From contig JAAWSG010000023.1 of NCBI GenBank assembly GCA_022801435.1, positions 1 through 33,580 of the forward strand: a stretch of 33,580 nucleotides of DNA, written 5' to 3'. Shown piece by piece: positions 1-7,699 of the stretch (positions are counted from its first letter, which is position 1; each line of letters opens with the position of its first letter). The stretch is from Lawsonibacter sp. GTDB lineage: Bacteria; Bacillota; Clostridia; Oscillospirales; Oscillospiraceae. The notes beneath the pieces are model-generated. The model did not search any database, was not told the DNA's origin, and saw nothing but the letters and a program-made list of their open reading frames with translations. Made by a program: the position numbers and the translations under genes.

Positions 1-378
1 CATCTCCAGGTTCTTCTTGGTGGAGTCGGTGACCACCTCGCCCAGCAGCTCGGCGAACTTGGCGGCGTGCTCGGCCTCCTCATAGGCGGCCTTCTCCCAG
101 TACAGGCCGATTTCGGGGTAGCCCTCCCGGTGGGCGACCCGGGCCATGGCCAGGTACATCCCGACCTCGGTACACTCGCCGGCGAAGTTGGCGCGCAGGC
201 CCTCCAGGATCTCGGCGTCCACACCCTGCGCCACGCCTACCACGTGCTCGGCGGCCCAGGACATCTCACCCTTCTGCTCGGTGAACTTCTCAGGACCCAC
301 GCCGCACTGGGGGCACTTGGCGGGGGCGGACTCCCCCTCATAGACGTAGCCGCAGACGGAACAGACAAACTTTTTCAT
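1..378 (-). CDS. Rubrerythrin, rubredoxin-first type (partial)
   Basis: The first 126 codons are present and the C terminus lies beyond the window edge. The protein opens with a rubredoxin-like iron site (CSVC at residues 6-9, CPQCG at 22-26), followed by a ferritin-like region with the Glu-rich helix pattern of diiron proteins ([10 protein letters not shown], then [14 protein letters not shown]). The rubredoxin domain precedes the diiron domain, which is the order of reverse rubrerythrins of anaerobic clostridia. Those act as cytoplasmic NADH-linked peroxidases that remove hydrogen peroxide. The ATG overlaps the stop codon of the upstream perR-like gene (ATGA), so the two are probably translationally coupled and under peroxide control. 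Recognition is firm; the exact electron donor is inferred from the family. Confidence 0.92.
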   Translation of the reverse strand, partial: MKKFVCSVCGYVYEGESAPAKCPQCGVGPEKFTEQKGEMSWAAEHVVGVAQGVDAEILEGLRANFAGECTEVGMYLAMARVAHREGYPEIGLYWEKAAYEEAEHAAKFAELLGEVVTDSTKKNLEM

Positions 379-797
379 GGTAAAACTTCCTCCTCGTTAT
401 GATCTTGCGCATCCGCGCAATTGGGGCACAAACCGTAAAAGGTGAGCTCGCGGCGCTCCACCACAAGCCCGTACTTCTGACTGACAATCCGGTCCAGCCT
501 GTCCCCGGTGTGAATGCCGGGCAGGTCCATCACCAGACCGCAGCCGCCGCAAATGAAATGGCTGTGGGGGGCGACCACGCCGTCAAAGCGCTCCTGACCC
601 TGGACCACGCCCACCCGCCGCACCAGACCCCGCTCCTGAAAAAACAGGAGGTTGCGGTAAACCGTCCCCAGGCTCAGGTCGGGGTAGACGGGCTTGAGCT
701 GCCGGTACACCCAATCGGCGGAGGGGTGGCAGCTTGTCCCCTGAATCGCGGCGAGGATTACCTCCCGTTTTTTGCTGTACCGCGTGGCGCGTTCCAT
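375..797 (-). CDS. perR: PerR-type Fur-family repressor
   Basis: A 140-aa Fur-family protein with an N-terminal winged helix and a C-terminal metal-binding domain. The structural zinc cysteines are visible as CGGC and CPNC. The sensing site follows the PerR pattern: His in HPSAD, Asp in ERFD, His-x-His in PHSHF and Asp in VMDLPG. PerR has Asp where Fur and Zur usually have Glu, which favours PerR, a cytoplasmic metal-catalysed peroxide sensor. The ATG at 797 is chosen over an ATG 33 nt upstream because a GGGGGG ribosome binding site precedes it. The stop overlaps the rubrerythrin start by 4 nt, so this is a regulator with its likely target in one operon. A Fur-like specificity cannot be excluded from sequence alone. 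Confidence 0.88.
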   Translation of the reverse strand: MERATRYSKKREVILAAIQGTSCHPSADWVYRQLKPVYPDLSLGTVYRNLLFFQERGLVRRVGVVQGQERFDGVVAPHSHFICGGCGLVMDLPGIHTGDRLDRIVSQKYGLVVERRELTFYGLCPNCADAQDHNEEEVLP

Positions 798-820
798 GAG
801 CAGCCCCCCGTAAACAAGAC

Positions 821-869
821 TGATTCTCATTTGCAGGAAAACTATATCATAATTGGGGAACTTTGTAAA
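821..869 (-). promoter_or_regulatory. perR promoter with Fur-like motif
   Basis: On the minus strand there is a -35 TTTACA (869-864), a 17-bp spacer and a -10 TATAGT (846-841), each one mismatch from consensus. Just downstream, around the predicted start of transcription, lies AATGAGAATCA (830-820), which resembles half of a Fur/PerR operator. This fits autoregulation of the perR-rubrerythrin operon. The operator is a weak call because only one half-site is clear. Confidence 0.6.
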
Positions 870-906
870 GGGGCGGCGCAGGAAATTTTTTATTTGCTGC
901 CCTGTT

Positions 907-1608
907 TCATTCTCTATCCTTCCCCTCCCCGCGGCTTCTTAAACAGGTCAAAATAAACTCCTCCAGCCGGTCCCCGTACTTCAGCCCCAGCCAGAACAGC
1001 CCCAGCCCAGCCAGTCCCAGGGGGAGCACGGCCCACAGGGGGAGCCGGATGGAGGCCCCGCCCAGCGCGCAGGCGAAGAGCAGTCCCCAGGGCCGGGCCA
1101 GCACCACGATGAGGACAAAACGGCGCAGGGGGATGGCGGTCAGCCCGGCCAGGATGCACAGAATATCGTCGGGGAAGAAGGGGAACAGAAAGGCCAGAGT
1201 GAGGAACACGGTGGTCTTGGCGCGGATGAGCTCCTGGTATTTTTCGGAAAGGCTCCGGCTGACCAGGAGGCTGGCGAAATTCCGTCCCAAAACCCGGGCC
1301 AGGGAGAAGGTGAGCAGGGACCCTGTGGTCACCGCCCCGAAGGTGAGCAGGAATGCGGGCCAGGCTCCGAAGAGCAGCCCGCCCGCGGCGGCGACAATAT
1401 TGCTGGGGATGGGGGCCAGCACCACCGACAGGAGCTGAACCAGGAGGAAGCACAGGTGCGCGTAGGGGGCGGAGCGGCTGATATAGTCCCGCAGCCCCTG
1501 GACAGAGCGGGCGGCGGCAAAGAAGCCGGTCCGGTACAAAAACCACCCGCCGCCCAGCAGCAGGAGCAGGGCGGCCAGGGCGAGCAGCAGTCTGTGGTAT
1601 CGTTTCAT
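907..1608 (-). CDS. TVP38/TMEM64 (DedA-like) membrane protein
   Basis: A 233-aa integral membrane protein. An N-terminal membrane segment (about residues 6-26) is followed by the SNARE-associated/VTT core: APIPSNIVAAAGG, then GLLFGAWPAF, a glycine-rich TTGSLLTFSLAR-G stretch, and FPFFPDDILC. These are the landmarks of the TVP38/YdjX family. Family members are thought to act in lipid movement across membranes or in envelope homeostasis; no substrate can be assigned here. The ATG is preceded by AAGGAGG at good spacing. It is monocistronic with its own promoter at 1643-1672 and sits between the peroxide operon and the VirD4-DHH operon, with no obvious functional link to either. Confidence 0.85.
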   Translation of the reverse strand: MKRYHRLLLALAALLLLLGGGWFLYRTGFFAAARSVQGLRDYISRSAPYAHLCFLLVQLLSVVLAPIPSNIVAAAGGLLFGAWPAFLLTFGAVTTGSLLTFSLARVLGRNFASLLVSRSLSEKYQELIRAKTTVFLTLAFLFPFFPDDILCILAGLTAIPLRRFVLIVVLARPWGLLFACALGGASIRLPLWAVLPLGLAGLGLFWLGLKYGDRLEEFILTCLRSRGEGKDRE

Positions 1609-1642
1609 GGAAAAACCTCCTTGACGGTCAGCGCTGTCCTGT

Positions 1643-1672
1643 ATGATATCACAAGGAGATTAGGATTTTCAA
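1643..1672 (-). promoter_or_regulatory. Promoter of the TVP38-like gene
   Basis: Minus-strand -35 TTGAAA (1672-1667), 18-bp spacer and -10 TATCAT (1648-1643), about 35 nt upstream of the start codon. An AAGGAGG ribosome binding site follows. Confidence 0.5.
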
Positions 1673-1689
1673 AAGCGCTCCTTAAAATT

Positions 1690-4644
1690 TTATGAAAAGC
1701 TGACCGGCTCCTTCTCCTCCACCAGGAGGTAGGACGTGGCGAATCTTGTCCGCTCGACGATGAACACGCACTGAGGACTATTGACGTTAGCGGCCAGCCA
1801 GTCCCCCCGCTCCCCCCGGAGGGGCCGGTCCGACCAGGGCAGGAACACCTTGGCCCGCTGGGTCAGCTGCCGGGCGTGGACGCGGACGGTATCGTACCCC
1901 TCATTGACGGCGGGCCGGGCCAGAGAGACCAGGGACTTGGGCTCTTCCCCGTCCTGCTGCTCCCCGTCCCCCTCCAGGAGCAGGGGCTGGAAGGAGCCGG
2001 GGAACTGATAGGACCCGCTGCCCTCCCGGTGGCGCTCCCAGAAGTAGCCCTCGTGGTCGTGCTGGACCGTGCCGTCCGCCAGCAGGACCAAAATGCTGTC
2101 CTCCTTCACCGTGATGTGCTGGTCCCGCTCCAGCTCCCGCACGGTGACCCGGGTCCCCACGGGGCAGAGGTCCTTCAGCAGCACATAGCCCACGTCCAGA
2201 CTGCTGCGCTTCTCGAACACCGGCTCCCCTCTCAGGTCGGGGACCTCCTCCGTGCCGTAGCGGCAGACCACCTCCTCCCGGAAAAAGTCCTCCATCCGGG
2301 TCTCCAGCAGGCGGTGGGTGAGGGCGCTCAGACCGGCGGGGGCCAGCGTGCCCAGACGCTTTTCAAAAAATCCGGCCAGCCGTGGGGTGTCCATGCTCCC
2401 CGCGGCCTTATTTTTGTGGCCTCCCCCCTCCCCCAGCTTGTGGGTCAGATACCGGACCAGGGCGGGGGCGTCGATCCCCTCCTGGTAGGTGCGCACCGAG
2501 ACCCGGACCTTGTCCGGCTGGACGCAGTAGGCCACGCAGGCGTCCACCGCGTCCACGCTGATGAGGTTGTCGCTGACGATCCCCAGGATGTTGGAGTCAC
2601 AGGACTGGGCCTCCGCCACCGCGAAGCGGTACTCCGGGTTGTAGTACCCCCCGGACAGGGCGTGCCCGGCGATTCTCAGCTCGTCCAGGGAGAGGTTATT
2701 GTATTTCAGCACGGTGAGGACGGTCTCGTCACAGACCGTCTCCAGCTGGTTGCGCATATTCCGGTCATAGCCGTTGCGCAGCTCCTGGAGCATCCCGGTG
2801 TCCATATACAGGCCGTAGTACAGGGCGGTGGCCAGGGCGGGACGGCCGGTCACGGAGTACCCCGCCTCCCCCATCAGCTGCCAGACGATGGTGGAGCAGG
2901 CCCCGTAGCCGTCCTGGACCACGCAGAGGGAGGGGTCGGGGGCGGCCAGCAGGCTGTCCCTCCGGTGGTGGTCGATGACGGCAATGTTCTGCCCGGCCAG
3001 GGGGAAGACGTTCCTGCACCCGTACTGACAGTCCACCGTCAGCAGCAGGCCGGGCTCAGGGATCTCCTGCACATAGTCGATCTTGATGTCCAGCAGCCGG
3101 ATCATCATAACCAGGTTGGCCTTTTGGATGGGATTCTGGCCGCTGTAGACCAGCCGGACCTGTTTCCCGTGGTCATGGAAATAGTTCCACAGGGCCCATC
3201 CGCTGGCGACCGTATCCGGGTCCGGGTTGTCGTGGCACTGGATGACAATATTGTCAAAATCCAGCAGCCGGTCCATAAAGGCGCGGCGCTCATCTGGTGT
3301 CATCATACATCTCTCCTTCTCAATCATATGGGCGTTATGGGCGTTTTCCGGGGGTTTATTTTCCTCCGGCGGCGGGTCACGCGCCGGGGAGGGCTCTGTC
3401 TCCCTTCGGGCGGCGGCGAACTCGGGCAGCTCCTGATACCGGGGGTGGTCCTCCAGCCGGTACTTGCCCGCCTGCACAGGGGCCGCGCCCCGGGTGAAGA
3501 GCCAGGCGGCGTCCATGGGCATCTGCAAAATGGAACTGGCCCGCCGGTCCGCCTTCTCGGCGATGAACTGGGCGGTCTCGCTGTTCTGGCCTCCCAGATA
3601 GATGAGATTGTCGCAGTTGTCCAGAATGGTCATAGCCTTGGGCCTGCCGTAGAGGGCCTCCAGCTGGCTCAGGCTCTGGATGAGGATGCTGACTGAGATC
3701 TCCCGGGAGCGGATGATGGAGATGATCCGGTCGAAGTCGGGGATGCAGACATTGGAGGCGAAGTCGTCCAGGAAAAACCGGACCGGGAGCTCCAGCCGTC
3801 CCCCGGGGGCCTGGTCCGCAAGGCCGCACAGGGTATGGAGGGCCTGGGTGTAGAACAGGTTGGCCAGCCTGTAGTTGGAGGGGTCGGTGTCGCTGACGGT
3901 GAGAAAGACGGCGGTTTTCTCCCTGGTCATCCGGCACAGGTCGATCTGCATGGGGTTGCGGAACAGGGACTGGGTCCCTTCAAAGGCGAAGGGGGCGAGC
4001 TTTTCGGCCAAAATCCCCTGCACGCTGCTGTACATCTTCTCCGCCTGCCGGCAGCTCTGGGTCATCTTGTACCGCATGGCGGCAAAACTGGTGGGCGCGA
4101 TCTGGCACAGCTCCCGGAACAGCTTGTCAAAGTTGCCGCTGGCCATCTCGCTGAACAGCCGGGTGACGTAGATCATATTGTGCTCCTCCTCCGGGAGGCA
4201 CTCCAGCACATAGGAGATCATGCCCTCCAGGAAGTTCCTGGAAAACATCTCCCAAAAGGGCTGCCGGTCGTCCTCAATGGGGACCAGGGCGGCGGCGGCG
4301 GTGAGGATGTCCTGCTCCTGACAGCAGTCCCGCCGCGCGTCGAAGCGGATATAGGCCAGGGGGTTGTAGCCCCAGGGGGAGGCGAGGGGGTCGGCCAGAT
4401 TCAGCTCCGCCACCTGGTAGCCGTGGCGCTCCAGCACCGGACCCACCTCCCGCCGGAGGAGGCCCTTGGTGTCGGTGACAATCATGGAGCCGTTCATCTG
4501 CAGCAGGTTGGGCTTCACATACCCCCGGGTCTTCCCCGAGCCGGAGGGCCCAATAATCATGTCGTTGTTGTTCAGGCCGGTGGCCCAGGTGTCATTGCTG
4601 ATCGTCTGTCCCTTGGCCAGGATTCGATATCCACAGGAATTCAT
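1690..4644 (-). CDS. VirD4/TraG-like ATPase fused to DHH/DHHA1 phosphoesterase
   Basis: A 984-aa two-part protein. Residues 1 to about 410 are a short VirD4/TraG-type ATPase without N-terminal membrane helices: Walker A GPSGSGKT (32-39), Walker B RFFLDDFA (289-296) and the LIQSLSQLE motif (321-329). After a Pro/Glu-rich linker (415-440), residues 455-750 form a DHH phosphoesterase with HDNPDPD (471-477), TVDCQ (536-540), VIDHH (556-560) and a DHHA1 signature GGGHKNKAAG (740-749). The last 230 residues are an unassigned extension. DHH/DHHA1 enzymes cleave short oligonucleotides or cyclic dinucleotides. VirD4 ATPases move DNA or protein in conjugation, but no other transfer gene lies nearby. 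It ends a three-gene operon and overlaps the preceding gene by ATGA. A strong internal ribosome binding site precedes Met447, so a free DHH protein of 538 aa may also be made. Confidence 0.85.
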   Translation of the reverse strand: MNSCGYRILAKGQTISNDTWATGLNNNDMIIGPSGSGKTRGYVKPNLLQMNGSMIVTDTKGLLRREVGPVLERHGYQVAELNLADPLASPWGYNPLAYIRFDARRDCCQEQDILTAAAALVPIEDDRQPFWEMFSRNFLEGMISYVLECLPEEEHNMIYVTRLFSEMASGNFDKLFRELCQIAPTSFAAMRYKMTQSCRQAEKMYSSVQGILAEKLAPFAFEGTQSLFRNPMQIDLCRMTREKTAVFLTVSDTDPSNYRLANLFYTQALHTLCGLADQAPGGRLELPVRFFLDDFASNVCIPDFDRIISIIRSREISVSILIQSLSQLEALYGRPKAMTILDNCDNLIYLGGQNSETAQFIAEKADRRASSILQMPMDAAWLFTRGAAPVQAGKYRLEDHPRYQELPEFAAARRETEPSPARDPPPEENKPPENAHNAHMIEKERCMMTPDERRAFMDRLLDFDNIVIQCHDNPDPDTVASGWALWNYFHDHGKQVRLVYSGQNPIQKANLVMMIRLLDIKIDYVQEIPEPGLLLTVDCQYGCRNVFPLAGQNIAVIDHHRRDSLLAAPDPSLCVVQDGYGACSTIVWQLMGEAGYSVTGRPALATALYYGLYMDTGMLQELRNGYDRNMRNQLETVCDETVLTVLKYNNLSLDELRIAGHALSGGYYNPEYRFAVAEAQSCDSNILGIVSDNLISVDAVDACVAYCVQPDKVRVSVRTYQEGIDAPALVRYLTHKLGEGGGHKNKAAGSMDTPRLAGFFEKRLGTLAPAGLSALTHRLLETRMEDFFREEVVCRYGTEEVPDLRGEPVFEKRSSLDVGYVLLKDLCPVGTRVTVRELERDQHITVKEDSILVLLADGTVQHDHEGYFWERHREGSGSYQFPGSFQPLLLEGDGEQQDGEEPKSLVSLARPAVNEGYDTVRVHARQLTQRAKVFLPWSDRPLRGERGDWLAANVNSPQCVFIVERTRFATSYLLVEEKEPVSFS
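3301..3318 (-). promoter_or_regulatory. Internal RBS and start for a free DHH protein
   Basis: Inside the VirD4-DHH reading frame, AAGGAG (3318-3313) lies 6 nt before two in-frame ATG codons (3306 and 3303) at residues 447-448, exactly where the linker ends and the DHH domain begins. The spacing is ideal for initiation. It may be a relic of two once-separate genes or a live second start. Confidence 0.6.
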
Positions 4645-4937
4645 GGCGTACCCTCCTCTTTCTCTTTCAGCGTGGCGAACGGTTCAATGAGCAGGGCGTA
4701 CAGCAGCTCCCCCTGGTCCATCCAGAACAGGTCCCCGGCCTCAAAGGCGGCCTGGGCCACACAGATGCCCCGCTTGCCCAGGTATCGGGGGACCGCGTCC
4801 CTCTGGGGCTTGAGCCTGCCCTCCGACAGGTCCTCCATGATGGAGAAAAAGGAGTCGGTGTACAGGCCCCCGAAGCGGACCAGAAGCGTCTCCGCGTTGG
4901 GGCGGCCCAGACGCCGGGCCAGTGGTTTCCGGTTCAT
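4641..4937 (-). CDS. Small protein of unknown function (98 aa)
   Basis: I do not recognise this family. It is a 98-aa soluble protein with a basic N terminus (MNRKPLARRLGRPN) and an acidic, charged C terminus (TLKEKEEG). No membrane segment, metal motif or clear helix-turn-helix is visible. It overlaps both neighbours by 4 nt (ATGA at each end), so it is translated with the 119-aa protein upstream and the VirD4-DHH protein downstream. Such tight packing suggests a stoichiometric partner of the ATPase or phosphoesterase. That role is inferred from context only. Confidence 0.75.
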   Translation of the reverse strand: MNRKPLARRLGRPNAETLLVRFGGLYTDSFFSIMEDLSEGRLKPQRDAVPRYLGKRGICVAQAAFEAGDLFWMDQGELLYALLIEPFATLKEKEEGTP

Positions 4938-5293
4938 GCTTCCGCCTCCCTTCGGTAGTGTTTTTGGTAAATCCGGCCCATGGGGAGGGCGAGCAGGCGC
5001 ATCCCCTCCACCGCGTCCGTCAGGCTGGCGGAGGCGGCGGAGAAGGCGGGGGCGTTGTACCAGCCGGCAATGCGGACAGCGGCCTGCCGGACGGTGGTGC
5101 GCTCCCCCTCCTCCCGGGACAGGCGGAGCACCTTCAGCAGCTCCTCCAGCTCCTGGTCAAAGCCCTCCATATACGCGGGCAGCTCCAGGGCGGCGACCGT
5201 ATGCAGCACGCTGGGGTAGAACTCCGGGTGGGCGGAGCAGGAGGAGCTCAGACAGTCCAGACGCTCCTCCAGGGACAGCTTTTTGACGTTCAA
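4934..5293 (-). CDS. Small helical protein of unknown function (119 aa)
   Basis: First gene of the leftward operon. No family recognised. The sequence is Leu/Glu-rich and probably all-helical, with no membrane segment. The TTG at 5293 is preferred as start because AAAGGAGGT lies 8 nt upstream. A longer reading from an ATG at 5374 would add 27 residues but has no comparable ribosome binding site and would overlap the leader. It overlaps the next gene by ATGA. A good promoter (TTGACA, 17 bp, TATACT) lies about 140 nt upstream, divergent from the RecQ operon. An accessory role for the VirD4-DHH protein is an inference from gene order. Confidence 0.75.
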   Translation of the reverse strand: MNVKKLSLEERLDCLSSSCSAHPEFYPSVLHTVAALELPAYMEGFDQELEELLKVLRLSREEGERTTVRQAAVRIAGWYNAPAFSAASASLTDAVEGMRLLALPMGRIYQKHYRREAEA

Positions 5294-5376
5294 GGGAAAG
5301 ACCTCCTTTTTGCTTGGCAGCTTGGGTGGAAACAGACCGTCCTTCTCTCTTTGCGCAAAACGAAAAAAGGACATGA

Positions 5377-5394
5377 GAAGACATCATCTGTCTT
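5377..5394. promoter_or_regulatory. Inverted repeat in the leader of the leftward operon
   Basis: AAGACA (5378-5383) and TGTCTT (5389-5394) form a 6-bp inverted repeat with a 5-nt loop inside the 140-nt leader. It could be an operator or a small hairpin. Nothing else was recognised in the leader. Confidence 0.25.
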
Positions 5395-5438
5395 AACTCA
5401 CATCCTAAAGCTGTTTACAGGGTCCAGCAACAAAAAAC

Positions 5439-5467
5439 AGTATAGCCTTCAGACAGGGGCTTGTCAA
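5439..5467 (-). promoter_or_regulatory. Leftward promoter of the VirD4-DHH operon
   Basis: Minus-strand -35 TTGACA (5467-5462, full consensus), 17-bp spacer and -10 TATACT (5444-5439, one mismatch). Transcription would start near 5432. An AT-rich tract (5481-5505) lies just upstream and could act as an UP element. Confidence 0.7.
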
Positions 5468-5527
5468 GGGGTCTGCCCCGATTTTTTTGTATTTTTGAAA
5501 AAATCTTTTGGGAGGGAGGAGGGGATA

Positions 5528-5556
5528 TTGATTTCTGCCCCCCCTTGCACTATAAT
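5528..5556 (+). promoter_or_regulatory. Rightward promoter of the RecQ operon
   Basis: Plus-strand -35 TTGATT (5528-5533), 17-bp spacer and -10 TATAAT (5551-5556, full consensus), ending about 56 nt before the RecQ start. The two divergent promoters are about 60 bp apart, so a shared regulator could control both operons. Confidence 0.7.
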
Positions 5557-5612
5557 GAAATCAGTGTTTGACTGCCCTGGCGAAACAGAGACAGAATGAG
5601 GAGAATATTGGT

Positions 5613-7697
5613 ATGGAAATTCACAATGAGTCTATCCACCAGCAGGCGATGACAGTCCTGCGCTCCCTGTACGGGGAGGGCGCAAAATTCCGATCCGGAC
5701 AGTACGAGGCCATCGAGGCGACCATGCTCCACCGCCGGACCCTGGTGGTGCAGCGGACGGGCTGGGGAAAGAGCCTGGTCTACTTCACCTGCACCAAGCT
5801 GCTGAGAAATCAGGGGCGGGGCCTCACCATTGTGGTCAGCCCTCTCCTGACCCTGATGGAGAACCAGATCGAGGCCGCCGGACATCTGGGCCTGCGCTGC
5901 GACGCCCTGAACAGCACAACGGCGGACCGGCGGCCGGAGATTTTGGACCGTATGGCCGCCGGGACCCTGGACCTGGTGCTGGTCACCCCCGAGACCCTGT
6001 TCCGGGAGGACATCCAGGCCTGTCTGCCCAAGATCAGCATCGGCCTGTTTGTCATTGACGAGGCCCACTGCATCTCCGACTGGGGCCACGATTTCCGCCT
6101 GGACTACAGCCGGCTGCGGGACGTGATCCTGCGCCTGCCCCAGAACGTCCCCATCCTGGCCACCACCGCCACCGCCAACAACCGGGTGGTGAATGACCTG
6201 GCCGCCCAGCTGGGAGGCAATGTCCATATCTCCCGCGGGCCCCTGACCCGGGAGTCCCTGTCCATTCAGGTGCTGGACCTCCCCGGCAAGGCGGAGCGCT
6301 ACGCCTGGCTGCTGGCCAATCTGGAGCGCCTGCCGGGCAGCGGAATCATCTACTGCCTGACCCAGCGGGACTGCGACGTTCTGGCCCGGTTCCTGCAGAA
6401 CAACGGCATCAGCGCCCTGTCCTACTACTCCCGCTCCCCCGCGGAGGAGCACAAAAACCAGGAGGCGGAGGAGGCTTTTCGGAACAACCAGATCAAGGCG
6501 CTGGTGGCCACCATCAAGCTGGGCATGGGGTACGACAAGGGGGACATCGCCTTTGTCATCCACTTCCAGACCCCGCAGAACATCGTCTCCTACTACCAGC
6601 AGATCGGCCGGGCGGGGCGGAGCATCCCCCACGCCTATGTCTTCCTGATGAACGGCCGGGAGGACGAGGAGATCATCAACTACTTTATGAAAACCGCCTT
6701 CCCCACCGAGGAGGAGATGACCCAGGTCTACCGCTGCATCCAGTCCCAGGACGGCATCGGCCTCAATGAACTTCTCTCCAAGCTGAATATTCGCCGGAGC
6801 AGATTGGAAAAATGTCTGATGTTCCTGACGAAGGACAAGTATATCACCAAGGACCGCTCAAGATACCGCATCACCCCCACCCCCTTCGTCTACCAGAAGG
6901 AGCACTACGACGCCATCACCGCCATCCGCCGGCAGGAGCTGGAGCAGATGAAGGAGCTGGTGCGCACCGGCGAGTGCTACAGCCAGTTCATCGTCCGCGC
7001 CCTGGACGACCCCGACGCCCACCCCTGCGGACGGTGCGCCAACTGTCTGGGCCGGGACATTCTGGACGGGGCCTCCCAGACCGCGCCCCTGGTTATCAGC
7101 CGGGCGGCCTCTGAGTTCCTCCGGGGGCAGACCATCCCCATCACGCCCAGGAAGCAGTGGGCCTCCAGCTCGGTGACCCGGATGACCAAGATCCCCTACA
7201 TCAACCAGGAGGGGGTGTGCCTGTGCAAGTACGGGGACCCCGGCCTGGGCGAGCTGGTGCGCCAGGGAAAATATTCCGCGGAGAAGCGCTTCTGTGACGA
7301 GCTGGTGGAGCGGGGAGCGGAGGTGGTCCAGGCTCTGGCCAAGGAGAAGGGGATCACCCACATCACCTGTGTGCCCTCCCTGCGCAGCGATCTGGTCCCC
7401 GACTACGCCCGCCGTCTGGCCAAGGCCTGCGGGCTGCCCTTTGTGGAGCTGCTTCAGAAGAGCAGCGCGGACCAGCAGAAGACCATGGAGAACAGCTCCC
7501 ACCAGTGCGCCAACGCCTTCCAGTCCTTCTCGGTGATGAACGGCGTCCAGACCCTGCCCCGGAAGGTGCTGCTGGTGGACGACATGGTGGACTCGAAGTG
7601 GACGCTGACGGTCTGCGGCTGCCGGCTGATGGAGAAGGGCTGCCAGGAGGTGTATCCCTTCGCCTTGGCAGACAGCAGTCAGAAGGAGGAAGACTGA
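5613..7697 (+). CDS. RecQ-family helicase with C-terminal phosphoribosyltransferase domain
   Basis: A 694-aa protein. Residues 1-480 are a RecQ-type superfamily 2 helicase: Walker A QRTGWGKS (47-54), DEAHCISDWGHDFR (149-162), motif V region (299-310), QQIGRAGRS (329-337), and a RecQ zinc site with the exact C-x16-C-x2-C-x2-C spacing (C455, C472, C475, C478). Instead of the HRDC tail of housekeeping RecQ, residues 580-690 form a phosphoribosyltransferase-like domain with a PRPP-loop motif VLLVDDMVDSKWTLT (652-666). The usual threonine-glycine of that loop is replaced by Ser-Lys-Trp-Thr. The ATG at 5613 is chosen for the GAGGAG ribosome binding site 9 nt upstream. It lies 2 nt before the DprA-like gene. 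ComFC-type and ShosT-type proteins carry related transferase domains. Confidence 0.9.
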   Translation: MEIHNESIHQQAMTVLRSLYGEGAKFRSGQYEAIEATMLHRRTLVVQRTGWGKSLVYFTCTKLLRNQGRGLTIVVSPLLTLMENQIEAAGHLGLRCDALNSTTADRRPEILDRMAAGTLDLVLVTPETLFREDIQACLPKISIGLFVIDEAHCISDWGHDFRLDYSRLRDVILRLPQNVPILATTATANNRVVNDLAAQLGGNVHISRGPLTRESLSIQVLDLPGKAERYAWLLANLERLPGSGIIYCLTQRDCDVLARFLQNNGISALSYYSRSPAEEHKNQEAEEAFRNNQIKALVATIKLGMGYDKGDIAFVIHFQTPQNIVSYYQQIGRAGRSIPHAYVFLMNGREDEEIINYFMKTAFPTEEEMTQVYRCIQSQDGIGLNELLSKLNIRRSRLEKCLMFLTKDKYITKDRSRYRITPTPFVYQKEHYDAITAIRRQELEQMKELVRTGECYSQFIVRALDDPDAHPCGRCANCLGRDILDGASQTAPLVISRAASEFLRGQTIPITPRKQWASSSVTRMTKIPYINQEGVCLCKYGDPGLGELVRQGKYSAEKRFCDELVERGAEVVQALAKEKGITHITCVPSLRSDLVPDYARRLAKACGLPFVELLQKSSADQQKTMENSSHQCANAFQSFSVMNGVQTLPRKVLLVDDMVDSKWTLTVCGCRLMEKGCQEVYPFALADSSQKEED

Positions 7698-7699
7698 GC

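Noticed and set aside
399-956. Plus-strand frame opposite perR
   Set aside because: No recognisable domain or ribosome binding site; it also covers the perR promoter.
1876-3696. Long open frame (606 codons) on the plus strand opposite the VirD4-DHH gene
   Set aside because: It is the antisense shadow of a GC-rich gene. The minus-strand frame has clear Walker and DHH motifs, and the plus frame is low-complexity Val/Gly/Gln-rich without a ribosome binding site.
5613-7697. Annotating the helicase as housekeeping RecQ
   Set aside because: It lacks an HRDC domain, carries a transferase domain and is coupled to a DprA-like gene.
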